A stretch of DNA of 64,000 bases from Macrosoma leucophasiata (GCA_036365455.1 JAWQUS010000022.1:4092001-4156000), one strand, 5' to 3'. Positions 1-11,439 are shown, counted from the first letter of the stretch. Program-made: numbers and translations. The notes: generated by a model not told the origin, from the letters alone.

Positions 1-1
1 T

Positions 2-211
2 AGTCCTGACCTTGCACCTTCAGATTTCCACCTGTTTCGGTCTTTTCAGAATTCTTAATGCAATGTTAGGTTAACATCACGAGAGGACTGCCAAATCCAC
101 TTGTCGCGGTATTTTGATGAGAAGTCCCAAAATGTTTATAGCAATGGGATCATGTCCCTACCTACAAGATGGCAAAAGGTTATCGAACGAAATGGTACAT
201 ACATACTTTAG
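2..211 (+). pseudogene. mariner transposase, C-terminal remnant
   Basis: Reading from base 2, the sequence encodes SPDLAPSDFHLF, the motif around the third catalytic Asp of mariner (DD34D) transposases (Asp codon at 23-25), then a typical mariner tail containing LSRYFDEK, SNGIMSLPTRWQ and a terminal GTYIL before TAG at 209-211. An in-frame TAA at 56-58 shows it is dead. The 5' part lies outside the window. The AT-rich sequence to about 290 looks like the mariner 3' UTR leading to the terminal inverted repeat. Confidence 0.85.
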
Positions 212-461
212 TTAAATTTAAATAAACTATATTAAAAAATGTTTTGAATTATCTTAAAAAATGCGAAGAAACTTTTTCCCCAACCAATATTTTGATTCCA
301 CTTTTATTTTAATTTTGTAAAGTGGGTGATCTGAATGTTTTTTTTTTAATTAAATAATTGTTGAATGTTATTACGAGTACGTAATTTTTTTAATGCTTTT
401 CTATCGCATTGAGCAAAATCTGTAATGGCAGATTTAAGTTCGATGAATAAATAAATACATT

Positions 462-585
462 GTATGGCCTACAGATATTTGTTTCGAGTCTGAGATTTTG
501 TATGTTTTGAATGTTAGAACGGCTCTGATTCTGGTTTATACCTAGTGTGAGGCTGTTAGTGTAAGCGTATTTTATGTTTTATTTT
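462..585 (+). repeat. SINE body fragment, same family as 51762-52015
   Basis: The stretch with the phrases cagatatttg and gtgtaagcgt matches the 3' body of the tRNA-headed SINE at 51762-52015. The tRNA-like head is missing. Bases 290-460 on its left are AT-rich with nothing recognisable. Confidence 0.5.
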
Positions 586-639
586 ATTTGAATACTACAT
601 TATCTATCCACTATTCGAATTGTGATTGTGATAGGTCAA

Positions 640-860
640 AATGAAGACGCATTGCCTCCGTTGACGCTTAAGTTGTTTTGCCTCTGTGCAGTCAGTCAAC
701 CGAACAATGGCGGTCAAACCATTCAAATAGAATATAGTAAATCAATAACGCGGGATAGGTTGCAGCGTCCCGCCATAAAACTTCCGCGGCTGCGAACGCC
801 AACCCGCATGCCAAGCGTGGCTATTATGGTGTATATGGCTTTAGTCCAGTAGTGGACCAG
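640..860 (-). repeat. LINE-tail-like repeat (family H)
   Basis: Shares blocks such as gcatgccaagcgtgg and caatggcggtc with 18893-19125, 48160-48480 and 54756-55035. The family ends in 'your block plus a trinucleotide microsatellite' style tails (atcatc), as LINE 3' ends do. This copy is inverted relative to the one at 54756. The 76-codon reading frame across it is incidental. Confidence 0.5.
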
Positions 861-1094
861 TTTTCTGACATAAACCACGTTTAAAATTGATTAAAAAATA
901 GGTACACAACAAGAAATGTAATTGTACTTATTTTTCGCAATAACATATGCGAGTGATCTTTAGAAATTAAAGCAAAAAACCGGTCAAGTGCATGTCGGGC
1001 CAAGCGCAGTGTAGGGTTCCGTAGTTACAGAGTAAAATATGTAATGAAAAAAATTAATAAAATTTTGTATGGACTAGTTCGAAATTTTCGAGTA

Positions 1095-1602
1095 ATGTAC
1101 ATTTGATCGACTATTACTCGCAAACTTGCAAGGCCAACTTAAGTGTGATAGTTTTCCTTTTAATTTCGCTATATGTAGCTACTATTGCCGTAACGTTTGA
1201 ATTTCTAACAACAACCGTTTAGTCTGTAGGGGGGGGGGCACTTGAGTATAACGAAAATTTGCGCTTTAAAGCTTAATAAGTCACGAACAGTTATCTAAAT
1301 CGAAAAATGATGTTCGGACACCCATACTATTTTTTAAAAACCTATCCAACGATACTACACACTATATGGAAATCAAAAATTAAAAAAAAATATTGCGAGT
1401 TACATGTAGGCGAGGTTACCCTAAATATTTTTTTTTTCATGTTTTTATTCTACCACTTTGTCGGCGTGATTAAGGTGTATACTTGTGCCAAATTTCAAAT
1501 CTCTAGTACGAATAGTTTTTGCGCTAAACCGCGGACGGACAGACAGACAGACAGACGGACATGGCGGAACTATAAAGGTTCCTTGTTTACTACGGAACCC
1601 TA
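1095..1602 (+). repeat. Interspersed repeat K, inverted partner of 62372-62870
   Basis: About 500 bp match, in reverse complement, the repeat at 62372-62870, including the shared blocks actcgcaaacttgc, gccaaatttcaaat and the terminal cggaaccct. The outer segment from about 983 (accggtcaagtgc) is a second terminal motif that also occurs, inverted, near 49240. Fragments occur at 1973-2025 and near 42000. Contains a (GACA)n run at 1537-1556 and a G9-10 run near 1229. Class unknown. Confidence 0.7.
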
Positions 1603-1612
1603 AAAACGGAAA

Positions 1613-1688
1613 GACTTCGGGCAGGAATCGAACCTGCGATCTCAAGATAACCTGTCCAGGCGCTTTACCACGAAGCTACCGAAGCTGG
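1613..1688 (-). repeat. tRNA-like SINE head (family F)
   Basis: Read on the minus strand this is tRNA-like: a D-arm-like GTAGCTT block, a B box GGTTCGATTCC, and CCGAAG pairing back to CTTCGG. The same sequence forms both arms of the palindrome at 26065-26420 and occurs at 60207-60285. The anticodon arm does not fold well, so this is a tRNA-derived SINE head and not a tRNA gene. Confidence 0.6.
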
Positions 1689-2099
1689 AGTACTGTATAA
1701 TACAATTTACGGCACTGCAATTCCTGGATTCGTGTTCAAACAGAATCTTTCAAAATTAACTTGTCAGTGAAATAAAAATAGTTCGAATATTCAACCAAGA
1801 AACAAGACAATTACTTGAAAAGAAAGCAGACTTTTTTTCAAACAATACGTAATTTTTCATTGTTACCGAAACAGAAGGCAAGTCTTAGACCATATTTACA
1901 TAATGACCGATTTAATTAATGAGGAGGCAACCCTGTGGCCCTGGGACGACGTCATTTGTTTTCTTTTTAGGGTTCCAGAGCTTTAAATGAAAAACCGGTC
2001 AAGTGTCAGTCGCGCGCTGAGTTCTGTACAAATGAAAGAAGGAAGCCGATAATCGAGCTCCACGTTCTCTGCTTACCCCGTATGGGAGCTGGTGTGAAG

Positions 2100-2985
2100 A
2101 TAAATACATATATACTGTTAAATCCTTCTTATATATCAGTTTTCGTATATTTGTAGTAAACTATCTGCTACGGCGTAGCGCTAAGCTACGCAGTCCAATA
2201 TTCTTTCTTAAGATTATCATAGAGTGTATTAGTATTTATAATAGTCAATTAATTTAAATTATGCTGTAATAAATAGAAAAGCGAATCCCATTTATTTGAA
2301 GTAATCAATGCAATAATATTAAAACTTGCAGAATTTGCGGACAGAGAAAACAGAATTTGCGGTTTTAATAATGAATTCTATACTTCTATAAAAAAATCAA
2401 GTCGCATAATTGTATTAGTTTTATAACTCGAGAACGTTTTCACCGATTTTCACCATATTTGATGGGTTAAATTTGTATGCAGAAGCAAAACGATTTTTGC
2501 ATTTTTGAATAGAAAAAAACTGAGAAGGTATATTTCTAATTTTAAACCGGTACGGTGTTCTCCGAGACAGCTGTTATGCACTCTAATAATAGGATTTAGC
2601 TTCATGTTCGTCAGTAGTAAAATATGTCGTGTGAATAACCATACAACACAAGTCGACACGATCAATCACGCGATTCAGCTATCGCCGAGACAGATACGTT
2701 GTTTTATCAGAAACACGCAACGTGGCACGTCTCTAAGGCAGACGTGACAAAGGAATATATCAAAACGTGCTGACGGGACGGTCTGACACAGAGGTTCGAA
2801 GAAATCCAACTTTCTTACAATACTTGTAATGGTTTTTCAATTTCAGTCTATTGCTTTCAAAATGTCCGCTCTATATACTTTTACACTCTATGAAATGTTT
2901 TCATAGAACGATTGACTACGCTACGTAGACATGTGCTACGAAATTGTTCTTGCAGCTGTTTTGTTACGTCTACGAATTATATATT
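2100..2985. other. AT-rich stretch with TACG-rich palindromic blocks, no gene
   Basis: No coding sequence is supported. Short palindromic clusters built on ctacg/cgtag occur at 2165-2200 and 2918-2945 and again at 7810-7875, each near the phrase atgaaatgttttcata or its equivalent; they may be the ends of one unnamed MITE family. Bases 2055-2095 carry the very end of the LINE tail described at 5105-5345. Confidence 0.3.
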
Positions 2986-2989
2986 ATTA

Positions 2990-3279
2990 CGAGCTGTGCC
3001 CGCGACTTCGTCCGCGTGAGAATTTATGATTGTTCAGTATATACCCAGGCAAAGTCGTGGGCGCAGCTAGTATAAAAGTTATTACATAAGCTATCTGCCA
3101 GTCCCGTTAAAATCGGTCCAGCCGTTCCCGAGATTATCGGGAACAAACAGACAGACAGACAAAAATGGTAAAAAATGTTGTTTTGGTATATGTACCGTGT
3201 ATACATACATATACATTTAGTAAAAAGCGGTTATTTTAGTATTACAACCAGACACTCCAATTTTATTTATGTGTATAGA
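2990..3279 (-). mobile_element. Helitron-like non-autonomous element
   Basis: On the minus strand it begins TCTATAC and ends in the GC-rich hairpin block that includes GACGAAGTCGCGGGCACAGC. Close relatives lie at 28253-28817 and 46118-46398. It contains a (GACA)n run. The terminal CTAG seen in other family members is changed here. Confidence 0.55.
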
Positions 3280-3329
3280 TTAAATGAGAAAATTTTTACA
3301 CAGTATAGAACATAGATATCTACATTTTT

Positions 3330-3620
3330 TACTGGTGGTAGAGCTCCAGTGATGGAGCTCGCGGGCGTAGGCACCACCGCATTACCTAATATACTTGCCG
3401 TTAAATGGTAGTGTTCAGCACTGTCATGTTTCGGTCAGGTGGTAATGTACGGCTCTGTAATTTCCGGCACAGAGGCATAACACCTAATGCCTCAGGAGTG
3501 GCAGCGCATTTGCATTTTGACCTCTGGTCATTGTGTGGGTGTCTATAGGCTGCAGTCATCACTTAACATCAATGTGATCTGCACGCTTGTTTGCCACTTT
3601 TATTACATAAAAAAAAAAAC
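3330..3620 (+). repeat. SINE A, near full length
   Basis: The commonest repeat in the window. It starts tactggtggtagagctcc, passes ctatcgtgttccgg-like and ggtgtctataggctgcag blocks and ends in an A-rich tail after ccacttttattaca. The polarity and A tail suggest a retrotransposed SINE or LINE 3' end. Other copies are listed separately. Confidence 0.75.
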
Positions 3621-4029
3621 ATAAAAACCGCAGGTTTCAAATAATGTTCACTCTTGTATTGTCCGAATGGATAGGTAGAGTTAAAATCACGTATTATTTG
3701 CATAATATTTTTTTATGTCATGGAAGTGGCAAACAAGCATTCTTTCAAGATCAAAGTTATTCACTTAGCAGAGTTCCAAGACTTCCAAGTGCAGTCACTA
3801 CTGAGAAGAACTCCGCTACCCAACAATTTCAGTAAGAGCTCTTTTAAATGAGAGCTTAAATCTAGTACAGATTATCTTGAAAAATCAAATAATGTGAACG
3901 TCCATAGCATAGATGCAAATAAACTGCTATCTACTAAATGTGATGTAGCTCCTGCAAACCAGAACAGTCCAGTCCCCACCAACAGCACCCGTTCACGAGT
4001 ATGACGCATGTGACAGCCATGTGACAGTT

Positions 4030-4121
4030 AGTTATTACGGAGCCATACATTACCATCTAACGGGAACACGATAGTGCTAAACACTACCATTTGGTGACAA
4101 ATATAGATTAGGTAATGCCTA
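4030..4121 (-). repeat. SINE A fragment
   Basis: Contains the central block cattaccatctaacgggaac to aggtaatgcctac of SINE A in reverse orientation. Flanking sequence from 3640 to 4480 is otherwise unrecognised. Confidence 0.5.
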
Positions 4122-4479
4122 CTCCAATAACAAGAAAATAGAGTATTCTCAATTTTTCGCTTTTGCAACATGAACTTTAAAAATCCCAAATCCATATTTA
4201 ACGGAGGTCAGTGCAAACCAAACAATATTTTAACACCTAACTGCCAGATAGAAGGAAACGGGACGCCATTGCGGCCGCCATCTTGGATTTCAGAAAATTT
4301 TATTGCCACAGATAAGGGACGTTCAAAAAATGTCAAACAGTTTTATTTGAAGCGATTATTAACACTGCGGAGTTTTTGGTAGTATTGAAATAAGTGGATT
4401 TGAAAGGATTTTCGTGTTGATATTATGGTTTGAATAAAGGTTTCGTTTTGTGCAGATTTTGTCACGTTTTTAGGGATTT

Positions 4480-4744
4480 CAATGTATTCAAGCATACATG
4501 CAAACACCCACGATTCGCCGGTTACGTTTTTGGCCCATGTAACATGTAGGTGGCGAGCCTGTTGACATCTCCGGGCACATTACCAAACTTCGAGGTACTG
4601 GGAAATTTCCAGAAAATGGAAAAATCCCAATAGAACCAGAGATAAAGGACTTTACACCATTATCTCTGATAACCCCCTACCCGGGAATCGAACCCAGGAC
4701 CTCAGCGTAGTAGTAGTGGCCTGCTACCACTAGGCTACCGAGGC
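4480..4744 (-). repeat. SINE B (tRNA-headed)
   Basis: On the minus strand the head reads GCCTCGGTAGCCTAGTGG (A box) and GGTTCGATTCC (B box), followed by the body with gataatggtgtaaagtcc and the tail block acctgttacatg. Pol III promoter elements plus a body and no coding capacity mark a tRNA-derived SINE. Other copies: 12183-12500, 33664-33976, 49263-50065, 52099-52300, 62876-63143. Confidence 0.75.
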
Positions 4745-4749
4745 AGTTA

Positions 4750-5100
4750 ACAAAGTACGGTCATTAATGATAAATCGTTTTTTAAATGTTTATTTTACTT
4801 TAAGTGAAGAGAAAATCAATTTTTCGATTCCTTATGTTTGGTTTTAAATTACCTACTTCTAAATGATGTGTTTTCACAACTTGCGACCTTGATTTTTTTT
4901 ATTGCTAATGTCCAATTTAGGTAAAGTCTTAAAAATAGGACATTAACAATAAAAAGAATCATTGCGTCTTTACTGTTTTTAAAGACGCAATGCAACTCAC
5001 CAAAAAGTTCTGGGAGTTTTCAGTTCAATGATTCAATATGGTTCACTAGTTAAACTCCGTTTTGACACAGCCACTTAAGAGTCAATAGTTTTAGGCTTTT
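4750..5100. other. AT-rich sequence, nothing recognised
   Basis: No supported gene. A short near-palindrome of aaagacgcaatg and its complement is present around 4966-4990. Confidence 0.5.
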
Positions 5101-5104
5101 ACTT

Positions 5105-5345
5105 ATTATAATTTATTATTATTATGTAGATGGTAGCAGAGGCCCAGGAAGACCAAGACTGACCTACCATAACCAAATAGGTCGAGTTCAGTCTGATGGT
5201 GGGGTCAATAGTCTTAGGAATCGGCGTGCATGTATGAAGAGAATGATGAAGGTAGATGAGGCACGAGAGGAATGTCAGGACCGGGATATCTGGCGCTCTA
5301 CACTCTCTGCCTACCCCGTTAGGGACCTGGCGTGAAGATACATAC
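5105..5345 (+). pseudogene. LINE pol C-terminal fragment with 3' tail
   Basis: The plus strand encodes GRPRLTYHNQ, then MKVDEAREECQDRDIW and LSAYPVRDLA before a stop. This is the C-terminal signature of a common lepidopteran RTE-like non-LTR pol protein. A related end occurs inverted at 32570-32762 and 42208-42310. Only the last 70 or so codons remain, which fits a 5'-truncated insertion. Confidence 0.65.
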
Positions 5346-5349
5346 TTAT

Positions 5350-6285
5350 TATAATGTAAAATCACAAAAAATGCACCGAATAGACGGCCATTTTTAGGCA
5401 AGTAAGTGTTTTCTCTCGACGCCGCTAGCCACGTGGCGTTAGTGTCGCCTCGACGTATGAAGGTGCCACGAACTCCCTGGTTTAGGTAACCCAACAGTTA
5501 ATGGGTATGTAAAAAGTGTTTTCGATCATGGATGGCCATCTATCAGAAAAAGAAATAAATAGCTTATTGTTAACATTTTGTAATAAATATTAAAATATTT
5601 TTTCCTTTTTTTCAGGTACGTTCGCATTGACTGAATGTGATTTCGCTTGGTGCTTATCCAGATAAGTATATAATAATAATAATGTACTTTATTGTACATC
5701 GAATTCAGATAAAAAAACAAAGAAATAAGAAATACAGCATACAAGAGTCGGTCTTATCACAAAACAGTTATCTTAGTTAGGAAACAGAGCAAAAATTCAT
5801 AATTCATAATAGGGGTGTACCATTAGTGCAACAAAAAGTGGTCTATAACCTTTCTCAGGATTCAAACTATTGCCTTTTAAAATTTTATCACTATTATTTC
5901 AGTTTTGTATTATTATAGTTCAACTGTTTCGTCGTGAAAACGTAACAGAGTTACTTCCAGAATAAGGTACAAAATCAGTATAGAAAGAAAAAAAAAAGAT
6001 TAAATATCTATCAATATCGATAACGCTCAGTCTATTATTCACTTTAAAATACCCAAAAACTTGCACATTTCACCCCCTGGCACCTACATAAAAGTAAATC
6101 AAGCTTAACCGCAATATAAAATAGATATTCCGAGTCCCGTATAAACTGCAGGCAGGCCAGTCTGCCGCCACAATCCCCGGGCTCTGTGCATGCAAAAACA
6201 ATATTTGTCATACTTTGATAGATGTTTTTGTTAGTGATGTGAAACTCTTATCGATAACTTTGGCTTCACTATAAAGAAATTATCG
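5350..6285. other. AT-rich sequence, nothing recognised
   Basis: No gene or repeat family I can name. Confidence 0.4.
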
Positions 6286-6289
6286 AGAT

Positions 6290-6390
6290 TCGTTCTTGGG
6301 AGGAGGCCTGGAGCTTATTCTACCACGCTGCTCCAATGCGGTTTGGTGCTCGTACTTAGATTAGGGTTAGTGGCCAACCCGTTGTTGGAT
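6290..6390 (-). repeat. SINE C tail fragment
   Basis: Matches the 3' half of the 5S-headed SINE C: gaggcctggagcttattc and gtggccaacccgttgt blocks. The head is missing. Confidence 0.6.
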
Positions 6391-6462
6391 TTTTTATATA
6401 TAAATATACATTTTAACTTTGACATTGTTCGCCATTCATGACATACAAAAAAATGTACCCTT

Positions 6463-6736
6463 CTTTTTATGTTATGCAGGTGGCTAAAAAGCATCCAGTT
6501 CACATTGATGCTATGACTGCATCCTGTAGACACTTACACAAAGTCCAGAGGTCAAAATGCATATGCGTTGCCACCCCTGAAACCTTAGTTATTATGCCTT
6601 TGTATAGTTATTACGGGGCCGTACATTACCATCTAACCGGAACACGATAATGCTGAACACTAACATTTATCGCCAGATAATTTAGGTAATGAGGTGGTGC
6701 CTACGCCTTTGACCTCCTACACTGTACCACCAGTAT
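6463..6736 (-). repeat. SINE A, diverged copy
   Basis: Runs from the tail side (ttcacattgatg) to the start block (gtaccaccagta) in reverse orientation, with many substitutions, so it is older than the 3330 copy. Confidence 0.7.
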
Positions 6737-7095
6737 TTTTTTTGTACGAAACCTACTTATTCACTGTTCTATTTTATTAATTTACTGTTATTTCATCTCT
6801 TGGGTGTAATAGTATCATTTAATTACGTACACAACCCACCCGTTTATGATGTGAATACTAATTATTGTGTTCACGTCATAATACATTTAATTAGTCTTAC
6901 ATCAAACGAAATATTTAATATACCTTGCTAAATAGACTGCGAAATTCTTAAGAAATATACCTATACCGGTACGTTACTAATTTGTTAACTTTTACACGTG
7001 ATTTTTTATTTAAAGGAACGCTCAGAATCATTTGACTACGAGCGAAACTTGAACCCGCGACCACTAGGACTACTAGTCTAGTCTTTCGTCCACAT

Positions 7096-7730
7096 CAGGG
7101 GGCTGACCGCCTAACTCAAATGGTCTCGTTTAGCTTTCTATTATGACATCATCTTGCCAGTTTCGTACCGCCTAACTTTTGCCTGAAGGTGTTTTCGTCC
7201 GCAGGTATATATTTTTGAGCAAAATGTTTTAATAGGCGGTACGAAACCGACAAGATAACGTCATAATCAAAAGCTCTAGAGTTAGGCGGTCGGTCCCCTG
7301 ACTGTCGAATTTTTCCTTCACAACATTTTGCCCAAAAGTATGTACCTGCGGACGAAAACACTTCCAAGCAAAAGATAGGCGGTACGAAACTGGCAAGATA
7401 ACGTCATAATTGAAAGCACTAGTGTTAGGCGATCCTTCCACTGGCTGTCGATTTTTTCCTTCACAGCATTTTGTCCAAAAGTATGTACCTGCAGACGAAA
7501 ACACTTCCAAGCAAAAGATAGGCGGTACAAAATTGGCAAGAATACGTCATAATCGAAAGCACTAGCGTTAGGCGGTCAGTCCCCTGGCTGTCGAATTTTT
7601 CCTTCACAACATTTTGCCCAAAAGTATGTACCTGCGGACGAAAACTCTTCGAGGCAAAAGTTGGGCGGTACAGAACTGACAAGATAACGTCATAATCCAA
7701 GCACTATATTTAGGCGGTCAGCCCCCTGAC
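7096..7730. mobile_element. Foldback element with tandem-repeated right arm
   Basis: The left arm (7096-7230) is the reverse complement of a unit of about 143 bp that is then present about 3.5 times in direct order from 7233 to 7730. Unit starts, marked by taggcggtac, fall at about 7233, 7377, 7519 and 7663, so spacing is 142-144 bp. The ends are CAGGGGGCTGACCGCCTAA-like and its complement. A tRNA-like T arm on the minus strand (7030-7095) abuts the left end. Open frames on the minus strand are repeat-driven. Confidence 0.75.
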
Positions 7731-8048
7731 TGTCGAATTTTTCCTTTACATTTTATTGATTCCAGGACTGACAGTCTATTACTACGGGTAGTAGAGTCAG
7801 AGTTCGTAACTAGCTACGTGTGTTACGTCGTAGCACAATGCTACGTAACGTAGTCCGTTGTTCTACGTAAACATTTCATAGAGTTAATAGTGTTTAGAGC
7901 GGCCAAATTATTTTCATAGGCTGGATTGCACCAAGATATTTGTTTAAGTTATTGTAACCTGCCCAGCAGTGGGACGTGTATTATTATTGTAACCTTTCAC
8001 ATCCTTCTCTAACTTGAAGTTCTTTAAGTCTTAGTTTATAACTTTAAC

Positions 8049-8515
8049 AAAGGAGATGTTGCGAACTCGACCCTGGTTCGTACACGTCCTCAAAAAATGG
8101 GTAAATCAAAGACGAATCTAAAAAAAATACAATTAATTTATTCAAGAATATATTTTAGAGTTACAATCACATTTAATTCAAACGATTTTATCATTTTCAA
8201 CTATGTTAAACATGGCGGCGATACAGCCGACACTTGGGATCAATCGATTTTGATAGTATTTAGAAAATATTACTTTTTTCTCCAAGTTCTATAATCAAAA
8301 TACAATTTAAAAAATGAAAATGTCAAAATCGCCCGCCATATTCGCCATGTTAGTTTTGAGTTGCAATTCTAACTGCAAATTATGTTTTGTAACTGCAAAC
8401 AAAGCTAAATAAGTGAAAATATGCAGTAAAAACGTTTTTATATTGATTTTGCCTGTTAATGATATTGTGTACAATACATGGCCGGAGGTCCATACATTTT
8501 TGCAACATCTCCTTT
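8049..8515 (+). mobile_element. MITE E with AAAGGAGATGTTGC ends
   Basis: Terminal inverted repeats AAAGGAGATGTTGC and its complement bound a non-coding interior with the block catggcggcgatacagcc. Two more copies occur: 22076-22685 (same orientation) and 36055-36628 (inverted). Only the 22076 copy has clear TA flanks, so the superfamily is uncertain. Confidence 0.75.
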
Positions 8516-8568
8516 CTTGGTGCAACTCAGGCTTAGTTTGGTCTTGGATATACAATATTAGATTATTA

Positions 8569-8714
8569 CCCCCTTATTCATAAACGTACATTAGATACGT
8601 TTTAGCTATAGAATGCTTTGTCTTTGTCAGTTGCATTGTCAAATGTGCAGGATAGAAAAAGACAAAAGAGAGATTAGCAACACTTTAGCTAAAATACGTT
8701 TATGAATAAGGGGG
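8569..8714. mobile_element. 146-bp MITE with TTA target duplication
   Basis: The ends CCCCCTTATTCATAAACGTA and its complement are flanked on both sides by TTA (8566-8568 and 8715-8717). The 3-bp TTA duplication fits PIF/Harbinger. A second copy, with a decayed right end, starts at about 47828. Confidence 0.8.
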
Positions 8715-8812
8715 TTAGTGTTTAGAGCAGCCGATTTATTTTCTTAGTTTGTTTTGGATAGACAATATTAGATATCCACAATATTGTTCACTGTTTTAAG
8801 AAAAGAATAGAA

Positions 8813-8985
8813 TGTAATTTCCGGCACAGAGGCATAACACCTTAGGCCTCAGGAGTGGTAACGCATCTGCATTTTGACCTTGGTCTTTTTGTGTGCCTAT
8901 AGGCTGCAGTCATCACTTATATGCTGCAGGCCTTGATGACTGCAGCCTATAGGCTGTGTGAACTGCATGCTTGTCTTGCCGGTAA
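8813..8985 (+). repeat. SINE A 3' half with internal inverted duplication
   Basis: Starts at taatttccggcacagagg and ends at ttgtcttgccgg. Around 8916-8960 the block ggctgcagtcatcactta is followed by an inverted copy of itself (gatgactgcagcc). Confidence 0.6.
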
Positions 8986-9315
8986 AATACCTGTTTTACC
9001 TCTGAATCACGTTTCATTTGCCGCAAAATTGCTAAAAGTATCGATATGGATAAAATGTGTAGCACCACTAAAGCTATGTCACTGGCGGACTTGGAAGAAA
9101 AACGTCTTTGTACCACACCTGAGCACCGCACGTCTGGTGGACTGGACTGTGAGACAAGTTGATACTTGCGACGGGTTTTTTCTTCACAATCCTTGTAACA
9201 TTTTTATAAAGGTAAATAAAATATAATTTATACGAAAAATACTACATAATAATATTTCTTAAATTTCAAATGGTGGATCGAGACATATCGGTTCTTAATG
9301 TGTTGTTACACTTCA

Positions 9316-9542
9316 CGCTAATATTATAAATGTGAAAGTTTTTCTTGGATATTTGTTCGTCAATCACACCGAAACTACTGAACGGATTTTGATGAAATTT
9401 GTTATACAGATAGGGTATTAGCTGACTTAGATTATAGGATACTTTTTATCCCGAAAAAAGTTCCGTGGGATGATTTGATGAGATTCCACAGGTGTACGCG
9501 AAAAGCGACCTACACGCGGGCGGGTACGCGGGCGACAGCTAG
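9316..9542 (+). mobile_element. Short Helitron
   Basis: Begins near ctaatattataaatgtgaaa and ends in a GC-rich segment then GCGACAGCTAG, followed by T. A 3' CTAG end preceded by a GC hairpin and inserted before T is the Helitron signature. The interior holds the phrase gaacggattttgatgaaat, common to this lepidopteran family. Confidence 0.65.
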
Positions 9543-9751
9543 TTAGAAATTATGGTAGTGTAATTTTGTACGATCTAAGCAACGTACCATTGAAGAAGTT
9601 TCCGGTGATATTTTTAGTATACGTATGTATATGTTATTTAACTTTTTCATATATGAAGTATGATCGCGAATTATAATGTCGTTAAATATGTTCCATGACT
9701 CACCAGATACTACTGAATAACTTATCTTCCTATCTGTACGACTGCAAAATA

Positions 9752-9793
9752 TTTAATTAATATTACAACCTTGGGGTTGTAATATTAATTAAA
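9752..9793. repeat. Perfect 19-bp hairpin
   Basis: Arms tttaattaatattacaacc and its complement are separated by a 4-base loop TTGG. The flanking 9545-10177 holds no recognisable gene. Confidence 0.8.
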
Positions 9794-10177
9794 AAACAAA
9801 GCAATTTTACAAATGCTAACATTTTTTTTCAGTAGTTAAATAGTTTTATTCTATACTTTGTTTCTTACACTTTACGTAATGTACTTGCATCTCATGTTTA
9901 TTTTTAAAACACACTGTACCAGTGTTCCGTTTAGTACTATCGTGATAATAAACACTAAATAATCAACCGATAACATCGCTATGTGCAGCCCCTTCTTTAA
10001 TTGAATACAATTTCAATTAGCTAGGTACTATAATTGTACAATGTAGACATAAAGTTGGTAGGTTTAATGAGTGGAATATTTTCTCAATTTTAATATGTAT
10101 TCAACTATAGAAATTGAAGACGATAAATTACCATCTGTAATTGGTGCACAGTAAGAAGTAACTTACAAATGCTGTAA

Positions 10178-10430
10178 TCTGTATAGATAAAAATCAATTG
10201 CTGTTCGTTAGTCTCGCAGAAAACTCGAGAACGGCTGGAACAATTTGGCTAATTTTGATTTTAAATTATTTTTGGAAGTCCAGGGAAGGTTTAAAAGGTA
10301 AAATATGAAGGAATTGAAGGGAAACAGTAAAAACGACTATTTTATTTTCCCATACAAATAGTCCGTATCTATCAAAACTTTGACACATTATTTCATTCTG
10401 AGGCAATACGAAGTTTGCCGGAACAGCTAG
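10178..10430 (+). mobile_element. 253-bp Helitron-like element
   Basis: Begins TCTGTATAGATAAAAATC after an A and ends GGAACAGCTAG before a T. The TC start, CTAG end and A/T insertion point fit Helitron rules. Confidence 0.6.
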
Positions 10431-10557
10431 TGTAACATAAAAACTTAGAAATTTCAAGCCTTTTTTAAAGTCATAAGGAATAATATAGGTACCTACATCC
10501 GAACACACATTTTTTATTTCATAATGTATAAAAATATCTAGCCTCCTTCTCTGGTGG

Positions 10558-10852
10558 CATAGAGCAACACCGGAGGAGAGTAGCCATATGCAGGCTTTCC
10601 CCTCTGTCAAAGTACAAGCCCCAGATGGGCCTATACCTCTCGCCTAGATGTTTAAATGTGTGCGTGAAATTGTTTCTGTATTTTTTTAAAGTCAAAGTGT
10701 GACTTTCGTTGTATATATACGATTTTTGTAGTGTGCGTATGTGTCGCACGCATTTCCCCCCGAAAAAAATGACAGATTGTTTTGCATCGGTAATAAACGC
10801 TATGGCTACTCCCCACCAGTCCGCCGCGGCCGGTGGCCCGTGTTGCTGTATG
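10558..10852 (+). mobile_element. hAT-like MITE (family D) with 8-bp target duplication
   Basis: The ends are CATAGAGCAACACCGG and a complement-like GTTGCTGTATG. It is flanked by perfect 8-bp direct repeats TCTGGTGG (10550-10557 and 10853-10860), the length made by hAT transposases. The interior is non-coding. Other copies: 21660-22821, 32843-33137, 49757-50049 and 60764-61122. Confidence 0.85.
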
Positions 10853-10941
10853 TCTGGTGGTATCGCAAGGACGAATAGGTACAGTACGTGGATTATTGTC
10901 TACCACTACGTGGTCGTTTACAGTTGAAACGTAAGGCCCTT

Positions 10942-11030
10942 TCATTACTGACACAGAAGCAAAAGTCTTAGGCCTCAGAAGAGATGACACATCTGCGTTC
11001 CTCTAGTTGTTATTTACATGTCTATGTTAA
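10942..11030 (+). repeat. SINE A degraded fragment
   Basis: Contains cacagaagcaaaagtcttag and cctcagaagagatgacacat, altered versions of SINE A blocks. The rest of 11030-11435 is unrecognised. Confidence 0.4.
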
Positions 11031-11439
11031 ATTATTCAGTAATGAAATTGTTGCCTTCTTTCGTTCTTTCGTAGTATTTATTTTGATATCATTATTGCGT
11101 CAAACTCATGTTGCAAATTAAAAAAAACAAAAGATTTTTATAAGATTTTCAAGTACTAAGACCTCGCAGTCCGCACACAACTACGATCAGGTGTACGCTA
11201 CCTTTAGAAACAATCACAGTATTAATTTCAATTTATATTAGAGGGGGTTTTATTAGCCCTTATTTACCCTAAATGCACCCTTTATGCTAATAAGGGGCGT
11301 CGCGGTTCGTATTTCAAAAACATTTAGCTTTTTTAATGCCAATTTTGTTGCCATTGGTAAATTAAAGAGAAAATTGTATTTTTCAATAGTACTAGCCACA
11401 GAAATCTAAATAACAAGACAATGAACATGGCATGTTTTT

